Positions 12,243-25,991 of a stretch of DNA of 64,000 nucleotides are shown piece after piece. Position 1 is the first letter of the stretch. Each line of letters starts with the position of its first letter. The position numbers were made by a program, and so were the translations under genes. Under the pieces are notes generated by a model, which saw nothing but the letters and a program-made list of their open reading frames with translations, was not told where the DNA came from and did no database searches. This stretch comes from Diprion similis (lineage: Eukaryota > Arthropoda > Insecta > Hymenoptera > Diprionidae), in NCBI RefSeq assembly GCF_021155765.1, contig NC_060113.1:920501-984500 (forward strand), in the 5' to 3' direction.

Positions 12243-13786
12243 CTTTATTCCTCCTTTTCTTATTTCTCTCTTTATCTTTTTATTATTACGCAACGACACA
12301 GTTTTATCCTTTGCACCACTGTCTACTACGGGTATCGGCGCTCTCTCGTTCTCTCTATCTCTCTCTCTGTTTTTGTCTCTGTCTTAGTTTCTCAACGTAG
12401 CTCTCTCACCGTCTCTTTGATCTCATTAACGAGGCGTCGTTCACGCCGTTGCACTTTCGTCGCTACGACGAGGAAGACGAACGCTCGGCACGTTAACAGT
12501 TACCTGCGACGACAACCTTCCAGCGAAATTTTTATCGAGAACAAGGACGCTTGCCTCAATCGCCGCGGCGTTCATAGTTCCAATTCCACTTCTAAGCGTG
12601 TTTGGGTACGCGATTTGTAAGTATCACGAAACCCACCGGTGAACACGTCGTCGGCTCGATCGCAGAGACCGAACGACCGACCATGCACGGCGATATTATC
12701 TTATCGGTTAAGTTCGCCCTAGCCTTTGTTTAATTACATGAAACTCCTCCATCCACTGGGGTTTAATATTATTATCATTGGTATCGTCGCCTTTCCTTGG
12801 TTTAACCAAACCTTTGAACCACGTCGACCATGATCGAGGATGACGATGTTGATGACGATGTGAAACCACCGACGAGTATTGCGACTCGAGAGTCGACCGA
12901 TAGGGGGAACACAAACACCGTTGAACCGTGGAGGGTGGCTGACGAGGTTCGCCAAACACAAAAGACCACGAGAATGACAATGTTGATGATGATAAAGTAC
13001 ACGTATAATCATCTACACTTTTCACGTATGATAATCACCGATGAAACAACTTCCACGCGAGAGGTGAGGCGAGGTGAAGTAAGAAAACAACAATAAGCCT
13101 CGACTCCAGAGGTAGGAATATAGTGATGGATGATCAGTAGTAGTGGTAGTAGGTGGAACCAACGGAACTGGGCAACTGGGATCGCGTGATACGGATGAAA
13201 GGCGGTTCACAACCGTAGCTGGTTACGGCACACTGTATATCGTTCTCGTTGGCCCTCGTCGCGCATCTGCCAATAACAACGAGACTTAAAGTGGAATGGC
13301 GGCGTCGTCTTGTGGCAGGCACCAGACCAGACCCGACCCGACCGCGACAGTCGGTAGTTATTACAGTTTCTCGCGAAGCGAAGAACTGTCGATGCGAGGC
13401 GAGGCGAGGCGAGGCAACAGCAACAGCAGCACCAGCGGCAGTACCGGGTCGGCCTGGTTCTCCGTATCTTTCGGGGCGCGTGGTGGTTGCCGGTCGTTGT
13501 TTTCCTCCCCCTCCTCCTCCTCGTCCTTCACCTCCTCCTACTCCTCCTCCTCCTCCTGGATGCCGGTTGGACACACAGTGCCGCTGTCGAACGGAATAAA
13601 CGCCTGATGACCCCGAGGTGTCGTCGTCTGTCCGGTGACGACGAAGGAAGCAGCTTAGGAGCGAGCGAGCGAAGAGTGCACGGCCTCTGCTCATCCGTTC
13701 CTGGGTGACGCACGTCGCGACTGGCCTGTGCCGAACACCAAGATGACGGGGAGAGCGAGCGAGCAAGCGAGTCAGGCTGGCAGGCT

Positions 13787-13816
13787 GGCAGGCAGGCAGG
13801 CAGGCAGGCAGGCAGG
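13787..13816. repeat. (GGCA)n microsatellite
   Basis: About seven tandem GGCA units are visible. The complementary motif (CTGC)n occurs about 2 kb away at 15803-15829, so the two could pair as an inverted repeat. Confidence 0.9.
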
Positions 13817-14033
13817 CGAGCGAAGCGGGAGGCGCGGGGCGAAGAGCGAGGGATCGAGGCGGCGAAGGAAGCAGAGGAAACCACGCCGCGTCGCGACGCG
13901 CAACCAACAGAGGGGCTGACGGAGAACTCGAGGCGGGAAAGAAGGCTGGTGGCGAAGCGAAGCCGACGCGATGCGATGTGCGATGCCTCTACGGTCTCCG
14001 GTGGTCCTTGTTGGTCTCCTATGACGTAGCTGG

Positions 14034-14035
<2 letters not shown>

Positions 14036-14074
<39 letters not shown>
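14036..14074. repeat. (CTG)n / (CAG)n trinucleotide repeat
   Basis: Thirteen uninterrupted CTG units in the 5' region of the THAP-MYND gene. Read on the gene's strand it is (CAG)13. No supported exon includes it. Confidence 0.9.
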
Positions 14075-14078
<4 letters not shown>

Positions 14079-14336
14079 CACTGAGGCCGATGCCGGCCGG
14101 TAGGTCGGCAGCAGGGGAAGCAGCTGCGTGCATCGTGTCCCGGTGCGTGGACTGCTGCACCTATACATGTACAAATTTGGGGTTCGCCGCTTCTGCTGGT
14201 GCTGGTGCTGATGCCGGTGCCGCTGCTGCTGCTTCGAGAGTCATTGTGTTGGTACCGCTGCGGCGGGGTAGAGGAGAGGAAAAGAGAGATATAGACGGCG
14301 TGTGAGAACGAGGGAGAAGCGAAACGAAGGGACGCG

Positions 14337-14373
14337 AAGGGAAGGGAAGGGAAGGGAAGGGAAGGGAAGGGAA
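14337..14373. repeat. (GAAGG)n pentanucleotide repeat
   Basis: Seven or so tandem GAAGG units, a purine-only tract in the same CpG-rich region. Confidence 0.9.
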
Positions 14374-15802
14374 AGGGCGACGGTGAGAGAGATAGAGAGT
14401 TGTGAGAGCGGGGAGGACGGACGTACGAGAGACCAATAAGTCCTCCTATAGAGGGGTTCTCCACCCCCGGAGAGTTTGCCGGTTTCCCCTCCATCCAGCC
14501 GGTGGTCCTCCTCCTAGTCTCTCTGTTACCTCGGGCTTTTAGACCAGCGCTACCAAGCCCAGTTCTCTCCCTTCTTCGGCTATCCTATTTCGACGTTGTT
14601 ACTCTGCACGATGAGGTCCGTTGAACCCGCGCTAAAGGGCGAAACGAGAAGGATGTTTTACCTACGTAGCAAACTAACTACATGTATAAAGCGTGTTGCT
14701 GTGACACGATGTAACGTGTTCGATGTTTGACGCGCCTTGAAACGTCGGTATATAGAAAGAGACCTGAGAGGATGTCGATATGACTGAGCGTTCAAACACG
14801 ACCTTGGACCCACCCTTGCCTCGTTGTGCAGACACCAAAAATCTCGAGCGATGTATGTTGTGTGTATATTTTTTTTTTTTCTCCGTCCATGCGATTAGGA
14901 GCTGAACGGCGTGGCAGGTTCGGGCTGGTTCGTCGCGATAGCGAACCGCAACCGGGTAGGCGGTACAGGAAAGACCTTTGTGTGCGAAGCGAGAGAGCGA
15001 GAGATACGAAGCGTGCACACGCACGCACGCAACTCTGTAGTGTCCAAAGCGTGTGGCACCGTCCAGAGAAGAGGAGAGGAGGAGAGGAGAGCTAACGGAG
15101 GCCCTGCGGGTGATAAAGACGGAGCGACTTCCGGTCCGGCAGCCTGTACGTATGTGCCGTTCAGCCTCCGCCGCCCGGATCACCACGGGAATCACGCAAC
15201 GCGTTAACGTTTGTGTTTCAAGGATGGTGGTGCCTCGCTTCAGGACGAGGGAACCGGAGCCCATCGAGTTCTCAACCCGCGGCAAAGATCGTTGTCGTCG
15301 TCGTCGTGATCGGGGTTACGGAGCGAAACGCAGCTGGAGAACGGTGGCCGGGCGTTCCATCCCCTCCATCCAGTCTCCTTTCCCTCCTCCTTCTCCTACC
15401 GCCCTCTGATCGCTCGCCAGCGTAACTCGACACCCGCAAAGACCACGCAACAGCCTGTGCAGACTAGAGAGTAAGAGAGAGGGGGAGAGAAAGAAAGAAA
15501 AGTAGATGAGAAAGAAAAAGAGACAACGTCGTCAAGTAGGAAAACCGATCTCTTCGTCGTCGGGATAAAGAGCATCGTACTCCGCCACGTGCACCGGAAG
15601 TGCAAGGGTACCTCACGTGGAGGTACCATCCTACTCCAGGAGGAACCATCCGGATCCTTGTTCGTTCTCCGGTTAGGTCGCGAGGACCACCGTCGACCGA
15701 CACGTCGCTGCCCTCTCGGCTAGAGTTGGTTCGTTCGTTCGTCCTGCGCCCCTCTCCGTCATGACGGCCGCAGCAGCGTCACCCTCAAAGGATCAATACC
15801 CG

Positions 15803-15829
15803 CTGCCTGCCTGCCTGCCTGCCTGCCTG
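15803..15829. repeat. (CTGC)n microsatellite
   Basis: About six tandem CTGC units, complementary in sequence to the GGCA tract at 13787-13816. Confidence 0.85.
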
Positions 15830-16950
15830 AACTGCTGCCACCCCTTCTTACTGCTGCACGTCGTGTACGAGTGTGGCGGCTACCGCAGCGACGACTACGC
15901 GACGCGTTTCAGGTTCATCCCTCGACCCCCGGGCGAGGGATGAACACCCCTCTGTCCAACCATCGCTCTCATCTTCGTGTCGTTGCTACGGAGGAAAAAG
16001 AAAAGAGAGAGATAGTGGTAGAGGTAGAAAGAAGAAAAGAAAGACGCGAGAGGTTGAGAAGCACCACCCCGAACAACGGGACCGAGAACCGACTGCACCC
16101 TTGACGGTGCAACGTACCGAATTCAGGTTGCATTGCACCGCGTGTAACCCAACGAGAACATAGTGGGGAAGAATCGAACCGCTTTTACGTCATTCTTGCA
16201 TTATACATATAAGTACGACGGTGGCGGAAGCCCTATCCGACCTTCTTCTGCGCCAAGAATTATAATTAAATGTGTAGAGGATGAAGATGAGAATGAAGAC
16301 CATGAAGAATACAACAGAGAAAAAGAGAGCGGAAGATTGAAGAAAATCATAACGGGACGCGTTTCCAACGAGCGAATGGAATCGATTGGATCAATTGCAC
16401 CCGTGAACGCGGCGACTTTGGGTTACCGATATACGACCTGGTTCCCGGTACCTGGATTAACCGGGTCCCTTCGAAATTCCTTGTGCAGGGAGAGCTTGAA
16501 CCTGGGAGCCTGGTTTTTCCATTGGAATATATTTGTCAAGGGAACGGTGTTTCACGGAGTCCGCATGCATGGCAGGGTCCTTGAGAGAACGAACGGCGGC
16601 GGTCTCTATACCTGCACCCGATGGCGCCGAAAGAGCGGTACCTAATACCCCTAGGGGCGAAGAGGAGGATGGTGGCGATTGCGGTACACACTGCGTATAA
16701 TACCTTCGCTCGAGCAGAGATATTCCGCGTGCCTTCTTCCACAGCCCGCGCGGCTATTCGGGTTCGCCTCGTACTCCTGCGTCCATACGGGACACCGTCC
16801 GCAGGTATAAGGCATAGACGACGAGCAGCAGCCTTCGGCCTTTGCACGGTGGGAATCCTCGGCCCCAACGACCCCCGGGGATCTCGATCCTTTGTTCGTT
16901 CGTTATGGCCCTGCACAGTGGTGGTAATCTATTATGGTAGCGAACGGTAT

Positions 16951-18311
<1,361 letters not shown>

Positions 18312-20208
18312 TCACGTGTCAATGTTTGCCTTTTCCCGGTCGTCTTCGCCGCCTCCTGCATCACGCACGTCGCCCTCGTCCTCCTCCTTGTCGTCGTCGT
18401 CGTCGTAGTCATCGTCATCGTTAATGAATGTTTGCTCGCACACAATCTCCGCACTATAGTATACCTACTCTATTATTATAGATATATACCAGTGCGTTTC
18501 GTCCGGGACGCTTATCCCACTCTATATATATATATGTATGTATATATATATAAATATATATACCACGTCAGTCGTCTCGCAGTGGTGAAGATAAGACGGG
18601 CCGGCCCCTGAGGTCCGATGGCAGAGGGGCGTCGTTTGCGCACGTAGGAAACAGGAACAGTCATCGGGCATTCGATACTCACTCACATCCATGCATGCGC
18701 ATCGGCACCATCGTAACGACGATACGCCGTACGTATACAATAAATAAAGAGGGTCAAAGTGCGACGATTGGGAGAGACGTGAGACTCACTGACCACTTCA
18801 TATCGTCAGCACACATGATCGATACACAACACCACGGTCTGCACGCCTAATGATCTACAGTGTTTCGGAAAGGTATATATATATGTATGTATAGTAATGA
18901 ATTTTTGGGTCTTAATTAGCGTTGTTTAACGCTACCAATTATCCAACGAGTATGTTACACAGGTTACACCTACCTATATACACATAATATGATTCTTTTA
19001 CAATTAGTCAAGTCACAGATTTTCGGTTTCAATTTCAGTTTCATTTCAACTCACCACTTGATGCTCCTTTTTATAATGTTGCTGACGACCCTCTTCGACT
19101 TTCTGGTAGACGATGGCTCGACCGTCTTCTCATGGCTCTCCTCGGCGTCCCTTGGGGTACCAAGGTCCTCGTCCTCGGCGTCGATCTCGAGCCGATCCTG
19201 ATCGTTATCGTTCTCAGTCTCGTCTTCGTCCTCCCCCTCGATCGTCAGCTCGTCGATTTTACTGTTAGCCGAATTCTGAACCCACTCGGCTACGTGATCC
19301 TGAACACTTTCGGGCCGGCCGTCGCCACCCTCGGGGACCAGCACGGACTCTCCGCATCGCAACTCCTCCTCGTTTATCAACTCGCTTACAGCCGTTGGCG
19401 GACCGACGATTCCGAGTTCGAGCTGCTCGTTCTCGTTCTCGTTCTCGTTCTCGTTCTCGTCGTCGTCCTCCTCATCCTCCTCTTCCTCTTCCTCCTCCTC
19501 GTCCATTTCCTCCTCCTCCTCCTCCTCCTCATCGTCCTCGACTTCTTCCTCTTCCCGATCGTTTCGATCGACATCTTTACTCACACGCGGCACATCGTTG
19601 ACGATATCCGCAGTTGATTTCTCCGCTTCTGTTTTATCATCAGCATCCCTTTCCTCGTCCGTCTTTTCCTCCGGATCGACGACCCGCGTCGCTCCGTCTC
19701 CACCGACCTCCTTGTCGTTAAACGTCAACTCGGAAGGATCAGGAGCTTCCAATTCTAGCTCATCTGCCTCCTCCAGGACTTCCGCGTTCTTCGACTCTCT
19801 AAAATCATCCGGTTTCAAAGTCTCTTCGACAACTTCCGGCTTCCGCGGTTCCCCTACCGCCGGCGATAGTCGGTTCTTCACCGCTTCCGTTTCCGGTTCC
19901 GTATTCCGCGGATTCGACGTTTCATCGACCTTTGGAGAAGTCTCGGATGTTCGAGGTGACGCGGTGATGACCTCGATTATCTTGCTGCTACATTGCGTCT
20001 CATTTTCCGGCGGAGATTCTCTTTCCGCCTCTTCTTCTTCTTCTTCTTCTTCCTCCTCTTCTTCATTCTCTTCAACTCTGGGAGAGTTCAGTTCGCCGCC
20101 GGTAGTTTTCGCACCGATCAAAGACGGCGTCGAATCGACGGTGTTATCGGTCGGACAACCGTTGGCGAGTGACGACGCGGAATCAGTTGTCCTGGTAATC
20201 TCCGCCAT
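18312..20208 (-). CDS. Highly acidic (Glu/Asp-rich) protein; second exon tentative
   Basis: The first coding exon is 20208-19055, from an ATG in good context (GTTATGGCG) to a donor reading AAGTG|GTGAGT in phase 2, 384 full codons. It has long Glu runs, an (Glu-Asn)n block made by a GAGAAC hexanucleotide repeat at about 19430-19460, and a basic end SKRVVSNIIKRSIK. No known domain is visible. The exon cannot simply end at its stop, because the donor there is strong. A candidate second exon at 18453-18312, after a TATAG acceptor, restores phase and reads AEIVCEQTFINDDDDY then an acidic tail to a stop, for 431 aa in total. That exon overlaps a GAC trinucleotide repeat, so it could be chance. A splice acceptor directly before the ATG suggests a 5' UTR exon further upstream. 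Confidence 0.5.
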
Positions 20209-20750
20209 AACTGCAATTGCAGTAGATCGAGTATCAGCAGCTGCTGAAACGAATTGTCGATCGCAACGACAAGTCGTCTGTATCAATGCTTACTTTTCTC
20301 CGACTGCTACACTTCGCAGTAACTCGAATAGTTCGGCTCCGAGAGCGCGGACGGTATCGTATTACAAACATTCATTATTCCGGGAACCTGTTGCGCAGAG
20401 AATCGCGGCAATCGCATATAATTTACTTGTCTTTATATCCCGTGTTGCGCTGTGCGGTATAGTTCAGTTCAGTGTTTAAAATCACGTTCACCACTTCTTG
20501 TTAGCACTTTGGAGGTGTCATCACTGGCGAAACTGGCGACACTGCAGCCCGAATTTCTTGAAACTGCACAGGTACGAACACTGGAATTTAGTTATTACTA
20601 TTTCAACGTTTTATACTACCAAAGAGTCGAGAGGCTCTCGTTTTATATATAATTGTACCTAACGCAAGTAGCTTAATTATAAAATGCAAAGATTGCAGTA
20701 AAGGTGTTTTTTTTTTCTTTCCTTTTCTTTTTTGTCAACGACGCAGTAAT

Positions 20751-20777
20751 CCCCCCCCCCCCCCCCCCCCCCCCCCC
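20751..20777. repeat. Poly(C) tract, 27 nt
   Basis: Twenty-seven consecutive C residues followed by ACCCCCAC. Tracts this long are rare and can form G-quadruplex or i-motif structures. Confidence 0.95.
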
Positions 20778-22075
20778 ACCCCCACTGAAATAAGAATGAA
20801 TAAGAAGCGACACGCTAAGAGTTATGTATTCCTTCTAAATTCAATTACTCGACAATTATGTCTATATTTATTTTTTTATCTTTCTTTTACTCTGCAGTTT
20901 CATTCAAACGCGGTAGCTTCCATAGCTTCACCGTAGAGGGAAGCAGCTATTGAATGGTATGGAGAACGGAGGGTGAAGTGAAAGGGTCACGCGGGTTGGT
21001 AATATCGGTCTTGTTTATACCGACAATTATTTCAACTTTGAATCGCGCCGATGCGAACAACGACTTTAAAGTAACACTTATACTGACACACATGCGCAAG
21101 GAAAGAGAACCGAGTGTATTCTACATATAATTCCTAAGGAATATCCTTGACAAGGTCAATTTGATGCGTAACTAGCATTCGCATCGGTAATTTGTTCGTT
21201 CGTTCGTTCGTTCAATCGTTCCTTTTTCTTGTTTATAGATAGAGATGAGAAACGAAACATAGCAATTCATTCAACAAAATACTATCCTAGACACGCATTC
21301 TGGTAATAAATTGTAATGTCTAATAAAATCACGGGATTTCTTTCCATTCACCTTGTGAAATAAAAGTTATGATACTTAATATAACGAACGCGAAAGTGTT
21401 TCATGCATGGATATCCTATCCGCGAGCCGAGTAGCAACGTATTTCGTAGTACGTAGTAAAACACTCCGCGCGATTTAACATGTATACATATACAATATGT
21501 ATGTATGTAACGTCAAGTATAAGTATATGCGTTTATCAATGCCGATGAACGTATGGTGGACTATAGCACGGTTGGGTATAGGATATACATATTACATATA
21601 GGTGCTTGTAGAATGTAACGCGTGTGTACAGCCGTGGTGACGGCGTTCAACTTGTTACGTAGCTAATAGTAATAAGTATACGTATAAGAAGTTAGGACGT
21701 AGACTTTACACCGCACCATCGTCAGGAACACAAATCATAAAGTATCACAGGAGTAATACTTGTTGTTAGTAAGGTAAGGTAGCTAACAAGGATGACGAGA
21801 ACATTAGTATTACGTACCGAGTTTAGTTATGAAAACTAATCTGTTTCGAATGACTTTCGTGTACGCGCCTGCTAAACGATGATTAAGCTTAACGATGTCA
21901 CAGAGTTTCCTTCTCTTCGTTAAACGCATCGATTTATTATACCGGTGAATTCTTTATAATTCATCGTTTTTTTTTTTTTTTTTTTTTTTTTAAAGGCAAT
22001 GCGGCTTAAAGTCCACAGCTTAGTTATTAATTTCTACTGCAATATAAACTAGAAACAATCTAAGAACGAATTACG

Positions 22076-22076
22076 A

Positions 22077-22104
<28 letters not shown>
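22076..22104. repeat. (GT)n microsatellite
   Basis: About 14 uninterrupted GT units in the spacer upstream of the acidic-protein gene. Confidence 0.95.
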
Positions 22105-22107
<3 letters not shown>

Positions 22108-22525
22108 GTATGCAGTGTAAACAGCAAGAATTAATTGGCAACTGCAGCAGGAGCAGAATGTAAGGGCGGTTGATGAGATGGATCGAAGGGGTGGTGGGGG
22201 GTGGAGGAGGTGGAGGTGGAGGAGGGGGGAGAACGGGAATAAGACACGAATTGTAGTGCTGGTCCGACTACTCGCGGTGTGTTATAGAGCAGTGAAAATA
22301 GTAGTGCAGAGATTGCAGTTTAGATTTTTGGCGTATCGGGAGCACGGCCTCACCAAAGGCTAGTGACCCCCGACGTTTCTCGCTACACTCTGCACTGTGT
22401 AGTCAGTCACACACTGCACACGCTCATACGTATATATGTACAACACACTCGACGTATCTGCGCGGTCGTAACGTAGTTCTCTACTATTATTTCGGCATTC
22501 TTATTGTCGGATATTATAATCATTT

Positions 22526-22530
<5 letters not shown>

Positions 22531-22559
<29 letters not shown>
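22531..22559. repeat. (CT)n microsatellite
   Basis: About 14 CT units, a pyrimidine-only tract comparable to GAGA-factor-type promoter repeats on the other strand. Confidence 0.9.
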
Positions 22560-22563
<4 letters not shown>

Positions 22564-22722
22564 ACTCTTGTATTTTAAAGACGTAGGAGTATTGTCTTAT
22601 AGTGTTTTCAATTATCGTCTAGAATTTTCTAAAATTTTTTATTCAATCTTTCTTTCTGCTATTTTTCCCACGCGTGACCAACACGCTGTTACACATTCGA
22701 CTTCCCGCCCTCTCCCTTTCCT

Positions 22723-22756
22723 ACACACACACACACACGTACACACACACACACAC
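22723..22756. repeat. (CA)n microsatellite
   Basis: About 16 CA units with one CGTA interruption. Confidence 0.9.
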
Positions 22757-25700
22757 AATCACCTGGACACTCCGGAGCGGTGGAATAGCGATGAAAAGAG
22801 AACGAGAACGAACGAATGAACGCACTGCTGTGGTTGTCGCACCAGCGTTGGTGAAATGTCAACACACACTTTCACCGAGCTTTTCCACTGCATAAGAGTA
22901 TCCGCGATGCGGTTTTTTCGAATGAAAAAATCATCACCGCCGCCGTCGCCGCTGCTGCTACTACTACTGCTGCTCCTGCTTCGTCGATTGATATTATTTT
23001 ACAACGGCGTGTTTTCGACGCCGTTTCGCGATTTCGAGGATTCCGTGACAGCGCCAGACGTGATTTATACTCTCGAGTATATACGGTTTACGTACGCACA
23101 CTGGGCTCGACTTGGGAACGACGGGCGGCACGACACGGTACGCGAACGAAACACTGGCTCGTATCTTTTACTCGAAAGAGAAACAGGCAACCGAGCTTTG
23201 GAGCAGAGCAGAGCTGAGCGGCGGAGCAGCGGCGCACTGTCACGGAGCCAACTTTCTATTGTCAACCCGTCCAGGAGGTCCGTTCCCCGACCCGGTGTGC
23301 GTGCGTGGATTTTAGTGTGTGCGAGCCTCGCACGTTTTGTTACATACCACGCAAAGCACTGGCACCTAGGCATACTAACACATCACAAAATGGCCACTGC
23401 TCTCGTGTGCGCTGCTGTGTCCGAGGTTCTTGAACGTTTCTCGCTCGCTCGCTGGCTTGCGTTGCGTTGCGTTGCGGTGCGTTGCGTTGCGGAATAATTT
23501 TATATATGCAAACGAAATTATTAACCACGGGGTATAAATAAAAGTTGGTGCTTTAACGGATCTACGTTTTTATTTCCTTTCGACGAGTCTTTTGATTCGT
23601 TATACCTGGGTTTATGCTTTCTTTTGTTTCTACAGGCACCGGGTACACCCGGTTATTTTTTACATTTAATCTTCCCACAGCGAAACTATCTCAGGTTTCT
23701 TCGGTTTTAAGTACCGCTTTTGGCGGGGGGTTAAAATCAGATCCAGACCTCGTCGGCTCTCTCTATACTCGAACTCGGATACCCAGAGCAAGCTAACCTG
23801 TTTCTTTGCGCTGAAAAATCTCACCTTATTGATCTCGCATGCCTCCTCCTTTCACGAATAACCGCCACGCGCCGCCACCGTTTAGTGCATTTTCATCCCC
23901 GGGATGGGATCGCAAGCGTTACTCCATCCGGCGGTATTTGTTGCGACTTTTTTTCATGGATCTTTACTCCCGAGATACGGTAGGGATCTGCCCTGCCTTG
24001 AGTCGAATCATACGCGATGTAGATCTCTTTTCGATCGACCGAAACCCCCCGGCTAACTCCGGGCTGGAGATTCTGGAAAAATCATTCTCGAAGGAGATGA
24101 TGAAATTGATTTTATATCCTAGTCGCGCTCACAAAAAAAAAAAAACAAAAAAAAAACAATCAAATGATGAGATTAAAGTGGAAGAGGGTGAGAGGAAGAT
24201 TGGTATAATAATTGTACGTCTGAATCATCACCGTTGTAATGGTCTCATATATTTACAGACATCTTATCACTCTGATATTCATATATATAATATATATAAG
24301 TAATAATGAATCAACAAAATCATAACTTCTTTTTTTTTTTTCTCTTTCGTTCAACTTTCGTAATCACTCTTAAAAGAGAACTATACATAAATTTATAGGT
24401 ACAATGAAACCTACAGATGAGAGAGTGAATCGGTGCTCGATTCGACTTTTTAAAAATTGATCGATCGTCAGTTAATTTGGTCGAACAAATAGATCACGAT
24501 TTTTTACGTAAAACTAATCAATAAATAAATAATATAGGTATATACGAACGCTCGTGTATATACGATGTAGGTATGTATGTAATGTGTCATATATATATAT
24601 ATATGTATATATGATACAGATCATATACTCGTATCACGTATATATGTCGCAGGTTTACGGCTTCTCCTTTTCATTATTTTACTCTTTCACAATATGCAAT
24701 CACATTTCAACCCCACGATCTCAGCATAATATTAGGGATGCGTCGATCAGGATCCGTTGTAGAGAATAATTGAATGATCGATTTAAATGAATGAATGAAT
24801 TAATTAATTAATCAATGAATATCACCGAACAATCGAGAAGGGCTTGGCCTCTACTACACTTGACATCTCGGCAAATTTTTATACCGAAAATGAGGGAGCG
24901 ATTTGCTTTTTGATTTAAGCGCTGTTCACGGTAGTACATATTAAATTAGGTACACGTAAAACGCGCTGACGATTGCACGTTAAGTTTTGAAATCTAACAT
25001 ATTTTTCCCTCTTTTCTTTTAAATTATTCACCTCCTTTCCGTCTATCTACCTATTATCTATCTACAGAGATCGTATAATATATCTAATTTAATAACAATG
25101 GTATAGCACCTATAAATATCATACATTTCCTTAAAATATTAAACCTAGTAGTATTGTATTTATATGTATGGTATAAGTAAATATACATATACATATGCAG
25201 ATGCGTTTAGCGATCGCACTTGATCTCGTCAAAGGGGGTAGCATGATTCTTGTACGTTATAGTAATGATTACAGTAATATTATATCTATAGCAATAATGG
25301 TAGTAGTTAGCAGCAGCAGCAGCTTGTATAGCCATTATTTACAACATTTTCATATAATAAATAATAATTTTCACAGGTTTAGCGTTAGCTGTAATAACAG
25401 CTATGGAGGCCGCGTTGCACGCGGCGCATTCATCAGCCAAGGTATTACGTATTTAAAACTAATCATACATAGACATATCTAGGTTCAAGCGCACAACGGC
25501 ACCACGGATGCAGCAATACAAGTTACGAACGCGCGTTAAACGCGTACAATTAGTAAACGCATGTGTACACGTATGTTAAGTGCAAACATGGAGGTGACCG
25601 CAACGTTCGTCAAACATTAAACAATGTCTGCGCACGTGTGCGGATCACATAAATTACGTGTGTCTATATTGTGTGTATGTATGTATGTATATATACATAC

Positions 25701-25898
25701 ATACATACATATACTTTTGACCGTGACACGGTTATTGCAGACGATATATATTTTTACAACACGTGTAAAATAAATGCGTGCAATTTCATCTTCGCCGAGG
25801 TAAAATCGTCCGGCACAACCGGCTTAGGGGTGACGCTGATTTCCGCACTCAGTGCTTCCCTGGTGCAGCTGGTTAAAGATATCCGAATTGGATCTCGG

Positions 25899-25960
25899 TC
25901 ATGACGCTATCGTGGCTCTGTGCCACGATCCATGATTCTGCTGCTGTGGCTGTGGCTGTG

Positions 25961-25991
<31 letters not shown>

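Larger units (their letters stand above)
12243..16950. promoter_or_regulatory. CpG-rich, repeat-rich 5' region of the THAP-MYND gene
   Basis: About 4.7 kb of GC-rich DNA upstream of the THAP start, with many CpGs and blocks of simple repeats on both strands. Long ORFs exist in nearly every frame, but they consist of repeat-encoded residues (runs of Ser, Pro, Leu, Arg) and none shows a domain. The best explanation is a CpG-rich promoter with long 5' UTR exons. An additional coding exon cannot be excluded. Confidence 0.5.
20209..25898. other. Intergenic region with CpG-rich patches and microsatellites
   Basis: This region lies upstream of the acidic-protein gene and downstream of the polyglutamine gene. 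A GC-rich patch at about 22.1-23.5 kb could be the promoter of the acidic gene. Single-base and dinucleotide repeats are frequent. ORFs of 150-210 codons at 22856-23497 and 23839-24303 have repeat-driven composition and no recognisable domain. The segment nearest 25898 probably holds the 3' UTR of the polyglutamine gene. Confidence 0.45.

Noticed and set aside
13134-14494. Overlapping ORFs of 200-260 codons on the reverse strand
   Set aside because: They are open in several frames at once because of GC-rich simple repeats; composition is repeat-driven and no domain is visible.
16163-16645. 160-codon ORF on the + strand
   Set aside because: It has some non-repetitive sequence, but no recognisable domain, no splice partners, and overlaps ORFs on the other strand.
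19598-20479. 293-codon Ser-rich ORF on the + strand
   Set aside because: It is the antisense shadow of the Glu-rich exon; Ser codons are complements of Glu/Asp-type repeats.
22856-23497. 213-codon ORF on the + strand
   Set aside because: Leu and Pro runs come from CTG/CCG repeats in a CpG-rich patch; probably promoter DNA.
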